64,000 bases of DNA, from NCBI RefSeq assembly GCF_000488215.1, contig NZ_KI530712.1, positions 624,881-688,880 of the forward strand. The letters run 5' to 3'. Under the pieces are notes generated by a model. That model ran no database searches. It was not told the DNA's origin and saw only the letters and a list, made by a program, of their open reading frames with translations. Source of the DNA: Acinetobacter nectaris CIP 110549 (lineage in GTDB: Bacteria > Pseudomonadota > Gammaproteobacteria > Pseudomonadales > Moraxellaceae). Position numbers and translations under genes: made by a program. Below are positions 26,270-34,524 of the stretch, piece after piece. The first letter of the stretch is position 1, and every line of letters starts with the position of its first letter.

Positions 26270-29077
26270 TCAAAGCTCAGAGCCAATAAAGAAGTGTAAA
26301 CGGATTGGATGCCCCGGATCAGAAATACCAGAAGCAATATCTAAACGAATTGGCCCAATAGGAGACTGCCAACGAATACCCGTCCCTATACTATAAGCAA
26401 TTGGGTTACTAAAATTCTTGTTATAGGCATTACCAAAATCGGTAAATATTGCAGCACGCCAACCTTCTTTAAATTGATAGTTATATTCTAATGAACCTAC
26501 AGCTAGTCCTTGCCCACCAATTTTATAACCGTCTTCTTCAGGAGATAATGCTTTATAGTCAAAGCCTCTTAGACTCTGATCTCCACCTGCAAAGAATCTT
26601 AAGTTATATGGAACATTTGCAAAGTCATCGGTAAAAATATAAGCAAGCTTTGCACTGCCAATAAACTGGTGATTATAATTTTCCCCTAACGAATAAATGA
26701 AGCTCCAGTCTGCATTAGCAATTGCCATATTGGCATCTGAAACAACAGATTTTGAGCCTAATTGAAGCTTATATGTTTGCTTAAAACCTTTCACAGGATT
26801 AATTGGGTCATTACTATTGGTTTTAGACAATTGATAACCAAATAATAAAGCCTGTTGTTCAGGGCTAGAACCGGGTCTTAGAAATGCAGCAGGCACATCA
26901 TTGGTATTTACTTGACCAATTTGATGAATTTTATCCAAGCGATAACGGAAACCAAATGACTGTTGCCACCCACCAAAAGGATTACGAATAATACGTTCTG
27001 CACCTGCAATTGCTGTTTCAGTTGTCAGGCTCATATTTGGCCCAACACCATCAAACTTATTACGTTCATAACCAGAAACTAGGTTAAAATAATCATTGAG
27101 TGGATGCTTATATGGAATCGTATAATGCGCATCAATTGCTTGACGAATTTGCGATACTTCCATATTGGCATCAAAAGAATGCCCATAACGGTTAACAATC
27201 GCACGACGATACTGAGTACGCACACGAACCCCTGTATCTGTACCATAACCAATACCTGCTTCTGCACTATTCAGCTTATCTGCATTTAATGTCACAATAA
27301 CAGGGACTTCTTTCGTTTCACGTGCTTGTGCTTTTAATTGATTTTGTTCGTTGTCTTGCAATTTTTGTGGGTCAATTTGACCATCAGCTTTTTTAGTTTT
27401 ATTTTCTGTACCTGCAAACTGTTGCTCATCTACAACATGCTGCTTTACTTCTTTTGAAGAAGGGTCAGATGTTGGCTTAGTCGTTTTACTTTTTGTTGCA
27501 GCATTCTCTGAAAGTGCTTCACTCAGTGTAATTTTTTGCTGATCAACCAACGCTTGAATATCAGGTGGAAGATCAAGTGGTTTTACAATAGGATCTGGCT
27601 TAACAGTTTCAACCAAACTCCAATTAAAGTATCGACTATTGGTTAAGTTGTTTGCTAAAGTATTTACACGCCAAAATGTATAATCATCTCCATTTTCCCA
27701 AGGCACCATACTTTTTAATACATTCATATTTAATGGAAATGGTTTTTTAGCATCACTCATACGAAACTCGACATTCGCCAATTTATAGCGCTGCCCTGTT
27801 TCATAACGTAGATTAATATCTGCCTTATTCTCAGGCAGCTCAATTTTTAAATCGTGTAAGCGCCAATACGCATCAAAATAACCATTATCACTTGCTGCTT
27901 CTACAATTCTTGATTTTGTTTTTTCATATTTTCCTTGATTCAAGATATCACCGATATCTAGGTCAGGAATAAGTCGAATAATTTGAAACTGGGGTGTTGC
28001 CGCACCTTGCCCTGTAAAGTCAATATTTTCCTCAGCAACTTTCACTGGGTCATTCGGTGTAACAAGTACACGTACTTTATTATTACTTATTTTTTGAAAC
28101 TTAAACTGAGCATTATAATAACCTACAGCTTGTGCTGCCTGCGTCGTCTGTGCACGTAATTGTGGTAATGCAGAACTATAATCATCAAAAGCTTCTTGCG
28201 TAAAAGTCGAAAGTTTATTCTTAATATTAGTTTCAAGAAGTGGTGGTGCACCTTCCACTTGTGCAGATATCTTAGGAATAGATAAAGCAGTAATATCACT
28301 ACGTGGCTTTAGACGATAAAACCAACGTTTAAAAAATCCTTTTTCTTTTTCTTCTGGCTGTACTTCAAAAGTCGCATCATCAAAAATAGCACCTTTATTC
28401 TGCCCTGCATTTTTTTGTGCTTGTGTCAGGTCATCTTTATGCGCACTTTCAATAGATTGCATAACTTCATTCACATTAACTGTACTACCTTGAATTTGGT
28501 TTAACTGCTGTTCAGTTTGTGGTGAAATTTTAGTATTTGCAGGTAAGCTCTGTCCTCTATTTAATTGAGCTTGTTGTTTGGCCTGATCTGCATCTTGCAA
28601 TATCTCTTGTGCCATACTTTCGTCTACAGGTGCACTAGATATATTATCTAAATCTTTTAAATCAATTGGCTTAAAATCAGTGAGCGCAGGGTTTTGTTGC
28701 TGTTGTTGTAAAAGTTGCATGCTATCAAGATTTGATGAATTTTTTGCCACACTTAAACTAGAAGCATTGTTATTTGAAGCTGTCGATAGTACATTTTGAC
28801 TTGTATTCGAATCTGCTGTCTGTGCAAAACTATATGAACAGAAACTAAACAACAAACTCGTACATATTAAGCGCTGAAGATCATTCACCTTTAATATAGT
28901 TTGTACATGCTGAACAAGGATCAGCTTTTTAAAATGTTTCTTTAAAAGCATAGAAGCAACAACCAATTTTTTTATTGTCGGAATGATGCTGCATCTGTAA
29001 CAATTTATGCCACGAAGAGGCAGTTCCATCAAGTTTGATCTATCATACATCATTTTAATAATGAGATAATCTATCAT
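26270..29077 (-). CDS. tamA: TamA-like outer-membrane BamA/Omp85 family protein, enlarged
   Basis: TamA is the Omp85 barrel partner of TamB. The C-terminal 350 residues form a 16-strand-type barrel with the Omp85 signature (SLRGFDY near the end) and IGTGIRWQSPIGPIRLD, ending ...FFIGSEL. Three POTRA-like domains precede it. The frame is 935 residues against about 577 in E. coli, because of a low-complexity Gln/Asn/Ser-rich N-terminal region of roughly 180 residues after the signal peptide (cleavage near YSFA) and a Lys/Gln/Glu-rich insertion of about 90 residues before the barrel. The start is uncertain: 29077 (ATG) and 28951 (ATG, MLLKKHF) both lack a clear ribosome-binding site. Confidence 0.88.
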   Translation of the reverse strand: MIDYLIIKMMYDRSNLMELPLRGINCYRCSIIPTIKKLVVASMLLKKHFKKLILVQHVQTILKVNDLQRLICTSLLFSFCSYSFAQTADSNTSQNVLSTASNNNASSLSVAKNSSNLDSMQLLQQQQQNPALTDFKPIDLKDLDNISSAPVDESMAQEILQDADQAKQQAQLNRGQSLPANTKISPQTEQQLNQIQGSTVNVNEVMQSIESAHKDDLTQAQKNAGQNKGAIFDDATFEVQPEEKEKGFFKRWFYRLKPRSDITALSIPKISAQVEGAPPLLETNIKNKLSTFTQEAFDDYSSALPQLRAQTTQAAQAVGYYNAQFKFQKISNNKVRVLVTPNDPVKVAEENIDFTGQGAATPQFQIIRLIPDLDIGDILNQGKYEKTKSRIVEAASDNGYFDAYWRLHDLKIELPENKADINLRYETGQRYKLANVEFRMSDAKKPFPLNMNVLKSMVPWENGDDYTFWRVNTLANNLTNSRYFNWSLVETVKPDPIVKPLDLPPDIQALVDQQKITLSEALSENAATKSKTTKPTSDPSSKEVKQHVVDEQQFAGTENKTKKADGQIDPQKLQDNEQNQLKAQARETKEVPVIVTLNADKLNSAEAGIGYGTDTGVRVRTQYRRAIVNRYGHSFDANMEVSQIRQAIDAHYTIPYKHPLNDYFNLVSGYERNKFDGVGPNMSLTTETAIAGAERIIRNPFGGWQQSFGFRYRLDKIHQIGQVNTNDVPAAFLRPGSSPEQQALLFGYQLSKTNSNDPINPVKGFKQTYKLQLGSKSVVSDANMAIANADWSFIYSLGENYNHQFIGSAKLAYIFTDDFANVPYNLRFFAGGDQSLRGFDYKALSPEEDGYKIGGQGLAVGSLEYNYQFKEGWRAAIFTDFGNAYNKNFSNPIAYSIGTGIRWQSPIGPIRLDIASGISDPGHPIRLHFFIGSEL

Positions 29078-29118
29078 CTATCTATAATTCTACAGTTTTT
29101 TTTGAGCGTATCTACAAT

Positions 29119-30438
29119 ATGGAAAAAAAACAAACGTTACTGACATCTCGGCGCTTTCTTCCAATGTTTTTAACACAATTTTTTGGCGCACTGAATGATA
29201 ATGTGTATAAACAGTCTTTACTCCTTGTAATTACTTACGGCCTCATTCAAAACACAAATAATAATATTAGTATTTTAAATAACTTAGCTGCCCTACTGTT
29301 TATTTTACCTTACTTTATTTTCTCTGCAACTGCTGGGCAAATTGCCGACAAGTTCGAACGGTCTCAGCTCATTCGTTATATCAAACTACTTGAAATTGGC
29401 ATTATGGTTATTGGCTCTTGTGGTTTCCTACTTGGGCATATTTCACTCTTATTATTTTCATTATTCCTAATGGGCGTACATTCAACCTTCTTCGGTCCTA
29501 TCAAATATGCCATTTTGCCTGAAATTCTAAAACCCAATGAGCTCATGACGGGAAATGCACTTTTCCAAACAGGCACATCCCTTGCCATTTTGTTTGGTAT
29601 GATTTTAGGCGGTGCCGTTATTTCTATCTCACATGACCACCTTATATGGGTCTGTATAACAGTTTTAAGTATTGCCCTTTTAGGTTACTTTTCAAGCCGA
29701 TTTATTCTAAAACAACCTGTCAATGACAATCATATTGATATTGATTGGAACTTTTTTCGTACCAGTTGGCAAACTATGTCGTATGCCAAAAGTATTCCTG
29801 TCATTTATCTTATTCTTCTCGGTAATTCATGGTATTGGTTTTACGGCGCATCTTATTTAACACAGATTCCTGAGTTAACACATAAATATCTCAATGCATC
29901 TGAGAATGTTGTCAGTCTACTTCTGACCTTTTTTTCTGTAGGTATTGGTATAGGCTCTTTACTATGCCGCAAAATAGGTGGCTCAGAGGTCAATATTAAA
30001 ATGGTACCAATTGGTGCTATCGGCTTAACTGTGTTTGCTTTTTATCTTGCTGGTGCACTTTACTTTGTACCTGAGCAACCAATTACGTTACAGTTAACCG
30101 ATATATTCACACATGGTCTTGTTTATTACCATGTCATGCTTGCAATTATTTTATTAGGTATCAGTGGTGGTTTCTATATCGTTCCACTATATGCGCTCAT
30201 GCAAGCCTATTCACCACAGTCACATCGTGCACGTATTGTCGCGGCAAATAATATCTACAATGCAATATTTATGGTTGCATCAGCAATCTTTTCGATACTT
30301 ATTTTAAGTATTCTAAAAATAGATATGAAAGTTTTGTTCTGTATCACAGCGATACTGAGTGCTATATTTAGTTTTTGGTTGCTTAAAAAAGTTAGACCAC
30401 TGCTAAAAGAAACCAATGCTTTAGAGGATTACAACTAA
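29119..30438 (+). CDS. MFS transporter, LplT-like
   Basis: A 439-residue multi-helix permease of the major facilitator superfamily with about twelve hydrophobic segments. The start (FLPMFLTQFFGALNDNVYKQSL) matches LplT-type lysophospholipid flippases, which return lysophosphatidylethanolamine to the inner leaflet for re-acylation. The conserved loop between helices 2 and 3 is seen as GQIADKFERSQLIRYIK. The usual fusion or neighbour Aas acyltransferase is not present here, so the substrate is inference. The gene is divergent from tamA with only 41 bp between them. Its stop overlaps the coq7 start (TAATG), suggesting cotranscription. Confidence 0.82.
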   Translation: MEKKQTLLTSRRFLPMFLTQFFGALNDNVYKQSLLLVITYGLIQNTNNNISILNNLAALLFILPYFIFSATAGQIADKFERSQLIRYIKLLEIGIMVIGSCGFLLGHISLLLFSLFLMGVHSTFFGPIKYAILPEILKPNELMTGNALFQTGTSLAILFGMILGGAVISISHDHLIWVCITVLSIALLGYFSSRFILKQPVNDNHIDIDWNFFRTSWQTMSYAKSIPVIYLILLGNSWYWFYGASYLTQIPELTHKYLNASENVVSLLLTFFSVGIGIGSLLCRKIGGSEVNIKMVPIGAIGLTVFAFYLAGALYFVPEQPITLQLTDIFTHGLVYYHVMLAIILLGISGGFYIVPLYALMQAYSPQSHRARIVAANNIYNAIFMVASAIFSILILSILKIDMKVLFCITAILSAIFSFWLLKKVRPLLKETNALEDYN

Positions 30439-31073
30439 TGCGTCATTATTCAGGCATTGATAAAATCATTCAATCATTTGATCAGGGTCTACGTAGCCTT
30501 GTTCCGGGTGCAACGAGTGCACATCGAAAAAATCCTGCTGAAGATCATGTATCTGCTCTTTCTATACGTGAAGCTAGACATGTTGCAGGACTAATGCGCG
30601 TCAACCATAGTGGTGAAGTATGTGCTCAAGCGCTCTATCATGGGCAGGCACTCACAGCGAAACTCCCCAATGTAAAAAAAGAAATGGAACAAGCTGCTAT
30701 TGAGGAGCAAGATCATCTTGCATGGTGTGAAGACCGCTTAAATGAGTTGGAAAGTCTACCAAGTTTTCTTAATCCAATTTGGTATGGCTTATCATTTACT
30801 ATGGGGGCATTTGCAGGTATTGCAGGTGATAAATACAGCTTAGGGTTTGTTGCAGAAACAGAGCGTCAAGTCAGTTTACATTTAGAGGATCATATACAAC
30901 AGCTTCCACCTCAAGATATCCGATCTAGAAAAATTTTAGAACAAATGAATGAAGATGAACTTCACCATCGTGATACTGCACTTGAAGCAGGTGGTGTTGT
31001 ACTCCCACCACCGATTTGCGTTATTATGACAACCGTATCTAAATTAATGACAAAAACCAGTTATTACATCTAG
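30438..31073 (+). CDS. coq7: 2-polyprenyl-3-methyl-6-methoxy-1,4-benzoquinone monooxygenase (Coq7)
   Basis: Coq7 carries out the C6 hydroxylation of the ubiquinone ring and replaces UbiF in Acinetobacter, Pseudomonas and relatives. The 211-residue protein is a carboxylate-bridged di-iron four-helix bundle. Ligand motifs are visible in order: NHSGEVCAQALYHGQ, EEQDHLAWC (ExxH), VAETERQVS and EDELHHRDTA (ExxH). It is translationally coupled to the transporter upstream. It converges with folK, whose stop lies 1 base away. Confidence 0.96.
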   Translation: MRHYSGIDKIIQSFDQGLRSLVPGATSAHRKNPAEDHVSALSIREARHVAGLMRVNHSGEVCAQALYHGQALTAKLPNVKKEMEQAAIEEQDHLAWCEDRLNELESLPSFLNPIWYGLSFTMGAFAGIAGDKYSLGFVAETERQVSLHLEDHIQQLPPQDIRSRKILEQMNEDELHHRDTALEAGGVVLPPPICVIMTTVSKLMTKTSYYI

Positions 31074-31074
31074 T

Positions 31075-31542
31075 TTAATTTTTTATACATTGTTGTAGTG
31101 GTAAAAATACGGTGCGGTAGTTCGATTTATACTGAAACATCAGCGTTGGATGTTGAATAAGCTCTGAAAGTGGAATTTTAACATCTAACGCGAAAGGCAT
31201 TTTCTTTACATTAAACTGCCAACTCTCTTTTTCATCAGCATTTTTCCATGCAATTAAATCGATATCTAAAGAAATTTGATGCGATGGCCTTACCCTGCCC
31301 GAATCCTGCTCAAGTGCTTTAATCAATATATTTAAACACTCTAGGTTCATATTTGACGTACGCAATAAACAGGCACAGTTAAGGTAATCCTCTCCCACAT
31401 CATCTCTACATGGAATTTGAAACACGCGAGAGAGGGTCAGATTCCCATATTGCATCAGCTGTTCTAAAGCCCAAGTCAAATTATTTTGAGCATTCAAATT
31501 ACTCGCAAGTGCGAGTGCAAAAGTCATTTCGTTGGCGTTCAA
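31075..31542 (-). CDS. folK: 2-amino-4-hydroxy-6-hydroxymethyldihydropteridine pyrophosphokinase
   Basis: FolK pyrophosphorylates 6-hydroxymethyl-7,8-dihydropterin in folate synthesis. At 155 residues it matches family length. Motifs are the start ALALASNLNAQ, EDYLNCACLL, and the ATP/Mg motif with SLDIDLI, where most homologs read RTLDLDLL; the Arg is replaced by Ser and the preceding GRVRPSH keeps the loop Arg. The start may be ATG 31542 or 31527 (MTFALA); neither has a strong ribosome-binding site, as expected if coupled to folB, which it overlaps by 44 bases. Confidence 0.85.
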   Translation of the reverse strand: MNANEMTFALALASNLNAQNNLTWALEQLMQYGNLTLSRVFQIPCRDDVGEDYLNCACLLRTSNMNLECLNILIKALEQDSGRVRPSHQISLDIDLIAWKNADEKESWQFNVKKMPFALDVKIPLSELIQHPTLMFQYKSNYRTVFLPLQQCIKN

Positions 31543-31879
31543 GGCGAATTCCTACTGAATTTGCTTGCGCGATAATCGCAGGCTTACGAATTGTAATAGT
31601 AATTTTTTCAATACCATTAAATGTTTCAAATAGCTTTTCTAATACAAGCTGTGCAGCATGTTCAATCAATTTTGGCTGAGTTTTTTGTATAACCTCAGCA
31701 CTCAACTCACAAATTTGAGCATAATTGATTGTATCATTTAAATCATCAGAAATTGCTGCCTTCGATAAGTCATGATAGATCATTAAATCTAACATTAGTG
31801 GCTGATGAATTTGTCTTTCCCAAGCAAAGCATCCAACCACTGTATCTACTTTTAGACCTTCAACTAAAATTACATCCAT
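31499..31879 (-). CDS. folB: dihydroneopterin aldolase
   Basis: FolB cleaves 7,8-dihydroneopterin to the FolK substrate and may also epimerise it. The 126-residue protein shows the family pattern ILVEGLKVDTVVGCFAWER at the start, DDLNDTINYAQI in the middle and ITIRKPAI near the end, with the catalytic Lys in the last motif (RKP). It forms a two-gene folB-folK unit downstream of the ABC1 kinase gene (13-base gap). The upstream spacing suggests all three are cotranscribed. Confidence 0.93.
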   Translation of the reverse strand: MDVILVEGLKVDTVVGCFAWERQIHQPLMLDLMIYHDLSKAAISDDLNDTINYAQICELSAEVIQKTQPKLIEHAAQLVLEKLFETFNGIEKITITIRKPAIIAQANSVGIRLERQRNDFCTRTCE

Positions 31880-31892
31880 ATTGAGTATTAAC

Positions 31893-33167
31893 CTACGATG
31901 ATTGAAGCATTTTCAGACGTTCATCTGCATAAATATCCGCATATGGTGCAAGTACTTTCATAAACCGATCGAAATACAATATCTGCTTAAATAATAATGC
32001 GAAATCTCTTGGGAAATGAATACCGTGCTTTTCACCCACTCCTACAATATCTAACATAATTTCATTTAAATCTGCAGGATTGCTTGCAAGTATTTTCTGA
32101 GGGTCTGTCAGCGCAACCCCATTAAAAAGGCGTTCAATATCTTGTGCAAGCTGTTGAATATTTACTTTTTGGTTTGTCATACCCATCTGTAGCATACTTT
32201 CTGCCATATCCATATATTTTGTATGCTGTAATGCATCCATAAATGAAATACAAGCTTGCCACACTTTTGGTTTTAAGATACCAACGATCCCAAAATCAAT
32301 AAATCCAACGCGCCCATCTTCAAGTAACATAAGATTGCCCGCATGCAAGTCAGCATGAAAGCTTTTACACATCATCAAGCTACCAAACCATGTATTCATA
32401 ATGGTTATTAAAGTTTGTGAAGCGTCTTTACTGTATTTTTCAACAAGCTTAAAATCGGTCAAAGGGACACCATACAAACGTTGCATGGTTAAAACACGGC
32501 GTGTTGAATATTGTTGGTACACTTTCGGTGCAACAACATCTTTGTTATCTGTTGCATGAAGATATTGCACAAAATCATCTAAATTATTGGCTTCCTCTAA
32601 GAAGTCAACTTCACGTACCATACGATTTTTTATTTCTTCAACAATATCTGCTAAAGATGCAAATTTCAGTTTTGGGATAAACCGCTCTAAAATTTTAGTT
32701 GACCAATGTAAAACACTTAGGTCGGTATATAAAATATTCTCAACCCCAGGCTTCTGTACTTTAATGACAACATCTTCACCAGTCACAAGTTTACCAGCAT
32801 GAACTTGTGCAATAGATGCAGAAGCAAGCGGTGTTTCATCAATAAATGAGAAAATCTGATTTAATGGTTTATTTTCAAATTCTTCTTTTAGTACAGATTC
32901 AATATAGCTATATGGAAGTTTAGGCGTCTGATCTAAACAACCTTGAAACTCCTCTACAAATTCTCGAGGAAATAGAGATGGTGTACTTGCAATAAACTGC
33001 CCAAGTTTAATATATGTTGAACCAAGCTCTTCAAACGTTTCTCGCATTAATTTTGCAGTACTCGGTTTATCAGTCGCATACTTAATTCCAGCCTTCGCCG
33101 CCACGAATGTTGTTTCACTTATACGGGCGACAGATTGAAGACCATTTAATAATAAGCTTTTCTTCAT
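31893..33167 (-). CDS. ABC1/UbiB-family atypical kinase
   Basis: A 424-residue ABC1 (ADCK/UbiB) protein-kinase-like ATPase. Visible family motifs are the KxGQ motif in YIKLGQFIASTPS, the Ala-rich nucleotide loop ASIAQVHAG, VVIKVQKPG with the ATP-binding Lys, and the catalytic HADLHAGN followed by IDFG. It lacks the two C-terminal membrane helices of true UbiB and is shorter (UbiB is about 540 residues), so it is probably a paralog with a quinone or lipid role rather than UbiB itself. It heads the folB-folK run. Confidence 0.88.
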   Translation of the reverse strand: MKKSLLLNGLQSVARISETTFVAAKAGIKYATDKPSTAKLMRETFEELGSTYIKLGQFIASTPSLFPREFVEEFQGCLDQTPKLPYSYIESVLKEEFENKPLNQIFSFIDETPLASASIAQVHAGKLVTGEDVVIKVQKPGVENILYTDLSVLHWSTKILERFIPKLKFASLADIVEEIKNRMVREVDFLEEANNLDDFVQYLHATDNKDVVAPKVYQQYSTRRVLTMQRLYGVPLTDFKLVEKYSKDASQTLITIMNTWFGSLMMCKSFHADLHAGNLMLLEDGRVGFIDFGIVGILKPKVWQACISFMDALQHTKYMDMAESMLQMGMTNQKVNIQQLAQDIERLFNGVALTDPQKILASNPADLNEIMLDIVGVGEKHGIHFPRDFALLFKQILYFDRFMKVLAPYADIYADERLKMLQSS

Positions 33168-33219
33168 ATATTTTAACGTTAGTTGCAGTTTACTCAGTTT
33201 AACAAAAAAAGGTTTTTAA

Positions 33220-34011
33220 TCATATTTTTAATCGACAAATCGAGCAATCTTCATCTTTTTCAAACTTAACAATACGTTGAGACATCGTTAAGCCATTCCA
33301 CAATAATATTTTTTGTACTAAAGGCGCTTTTCCTAAACCTAGATAAAGAAGTGCATGATGCGCTTGTAATGCACCCATCACATTAGGAACAGTTGCTAAG
33401 ACACCTGTTTCACTACATCGCTTTGCATCGTCTTCCTGTTGTGCATACGGAAATAGACACTCATAACATGCAGATTGTGGCTGTACCATAAGCAACTGCC
33501 CCTCATAGCCTATTGCTGATGCACTCAGTAAAGGAATGTTGAATTGATAAGCATGACTATTCACCAAGTAGCGTGTTTTAAAGTTATCACATCCATCAAG
33601 TATAAGGTCTTGCCCTTGAAATAACGAATCAACATTGCTCTCATCAAGTGCATGAGTCACGGAAATAATATCAATATGGGGATTTATTTCCTTTAGTTTT
33701 GTAGCCATAACATCCGCTTTAAAAAAACCAACATCTTGCCGACCAAATCCAACTTGCCTTTGTAAATTACTTACATCAACTTGATCTTGATCTATAAGTG
33801 TTATTTTACCAACGCCCGCACGTGCCAAAAGCTCAGCAGTAATACAGCCTATTCCTCCCACACCAACAATCAGTATATTAGATAGTTTTATTTTCTCTTG
33901 CGCATCAATATCCCAATCATCTAAAAAAATTTGTCGGCTGTATAACTCCATTTCTTCATCTGAAAGTGTCTGCCAAATTTCCGCTAGATGATCAGTCATA
34001 TAATATTCCAT
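33220..34011 (-). CDS. moeB: HesA/MoeB/ThiF family adenylyltransferase (MoeB-like)
   Basis: This enzyme adenylates the C-terminal Gly of a ubiquitin-like sulfur carrier (MoaD or ThiS). The 263-residue protein has the nucleotide-binding GVGGIGCITAELLARAG, the DQDQVDVSNLQRQ motif, and the Arg-rich QRQVGFG. Two Cys pairs for structural zinc are present, CYECLF and CSICRL near the C terminus. MoeB and ThiF cannot be separated safely by sequence alone, and no moa or thi genes are adjacent. A 19-bp inverted repeat lies 22 bases upstream of the start. Confidence 0.85.
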   Translation of the reverse strand: MEYYMTDHLAEIWQTLSDEEMELYSRQIFLDDWDIDAQEKIKLSNILIVGVGGIGCITAELLARAGVGKITLIDQDQVDVSNLQRQVGFGRQDVGFFKADVMATKLKEINPHIDIISVTHALDESNVDSLFQGQDLILDGCDNFKTRYLVNSHAYQFNIPLLSASAIGYEGQLLMVQPQSACYECLFPYAQQEDDAKRCSETGVLATVPNVMGALQAHHALLYLGLGKAPLVQKILLWNGLTMSQRIVKFEKDEDCSICRLKI

Positions 34012-34032
34012 AATTTATGCTATGCATGAATA

Positions 34033-34078
34033 ATTATACTAATTCTTCTATGAGAAAAAATAGAAGAATTAGTATAAT
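34033..34078. repeat. 19-bp perfect inverted repeat upstream of moeB
   Basis: The arm at 34033-34051 (ATTATACTAATTCTTCTAT) is matched exactly by its reverse complement at 34060-34078, with an 8-base loop GAGAAAAA. On the reverse strand it sits between the moeB start and its upstream region. It could be a leader hairpin, an operator or a mobile-element remnant. No long T run follows on the moeB-sense strand. Confidence 0.8.
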
Positions 34079-34167
34079 GTAATGACATCTAACTACGTAA
34101 TGAATGACAATTCCACTCATAAGCCGAATAAATATTAGTCATATAATTTTTCATTAAATAATTTTTC

Positions 34168-34196
34168 TTGTTTTTCAATTTTCTTGCCGCTATTAT
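34168..34196 (+). promoter_or_regulatory. sigma-70 promoter for tRNA-Val
   Basis: TTGTTT (34168-34173), a 17-base spacer and TATTAT (34191-34196) lie 11 bases before the tRNA 5' end. Spacing and position fit a short-leader tRNA promoter. Confidence 0.55.
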
Positions 34197-34207
34197 TCTT
34201 TGCATAT

Positions 34208-34284
34208 AGGCGTATAGCTCAGTTGGTTAGAGCGCTACGTTGACATCGTAGAGGTCTCCAGTTCAAATCTGGATATGCCTACCA
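34208..34284 (+). tRNA. tRNA-Val (anticodon GAC), prophage integration site
   Basis: Acceptor AGGCGTA pairs with TATGCCT (one G-U), discriminator A and encoded CCA. The D-arm holds AGTTGGTTAG, the anticodon stem CTACG/CGTAG has loop TTGACAT (anticodon GAC, valine), and the T-arm is TCCAG TTCAAAT CTGGA. A tyrosine integrase gene begins 240 bases downstream in the same orientation, so the tRNA 3' half is the probable attB/attL core. Confidence 0.95.
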
Positions 34285-34293
34285 ATATAAAAC

Positions 34294-34335
34294 AAGGGTT
34301 TACAAGCAATTTCAATGACTTGTAAGCCCTTTTTT
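34294..34335 (+). terminator. terminator after tRNA-Val
   Basis: AAGGGTTTACAAG (34294-34306) pairs with CTTGTAAGCCCTT (34319-34331) with one G-U, followed by a run of T. It ends the tRNA transcript and lies at the prophage boundary. Confidence 0.75.
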
Positions 34336-34397
34336 AATTTCTGCAATGTTGCATATGTTTTATTTGTTGCATTAAATAGTCCAAATAAACCCTATTT

Positions 34398-34440
34398 TGT
34401 GTCATGATTGTGTCAGGATTTGTGTCAAGAAATCGTGTCG
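34398..34440. repeat. four phased TGTGTCA-type direct repeats before int
   Basis: TGTGTCA occurs at 34398, 34409 and 34421, and a diverged copy CGTGTCG at 34434, spaced about 11-13 bases, close to one helical turn. The position between tRNA and int fits integrase arm-type or excisionase binding sites. Confidence 0.6.
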
Positions 34441-34466
34441 AGCGCTTAAAATTAAACGTAGCGCTC
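34440..34466. repeat. 7-bp inverted repeat upstream of int
   Basis: GAGCGCT (34440-34446) and AGCGCTC (34460-34466) form a perfect inverted repeat with a 13-base spacer, about 60 bases before the int start. It may be an operator or leader hairpin controlling int. Confidence 0.5.
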
Positions 34467-34524
34467 AAATAACATGTATTTTTTACATAAATTTACAATT
34501 CATCAATAAATGGAGTTTTTAGGC

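Noticed and set aside
34510-34524. ATG at 34510 as the integrase start.
   Set aside because: No ribosome-binding site precedes it, while GGAG precedes the GTG at 34525 by 9 bases. The five-residue difference does not change the call.
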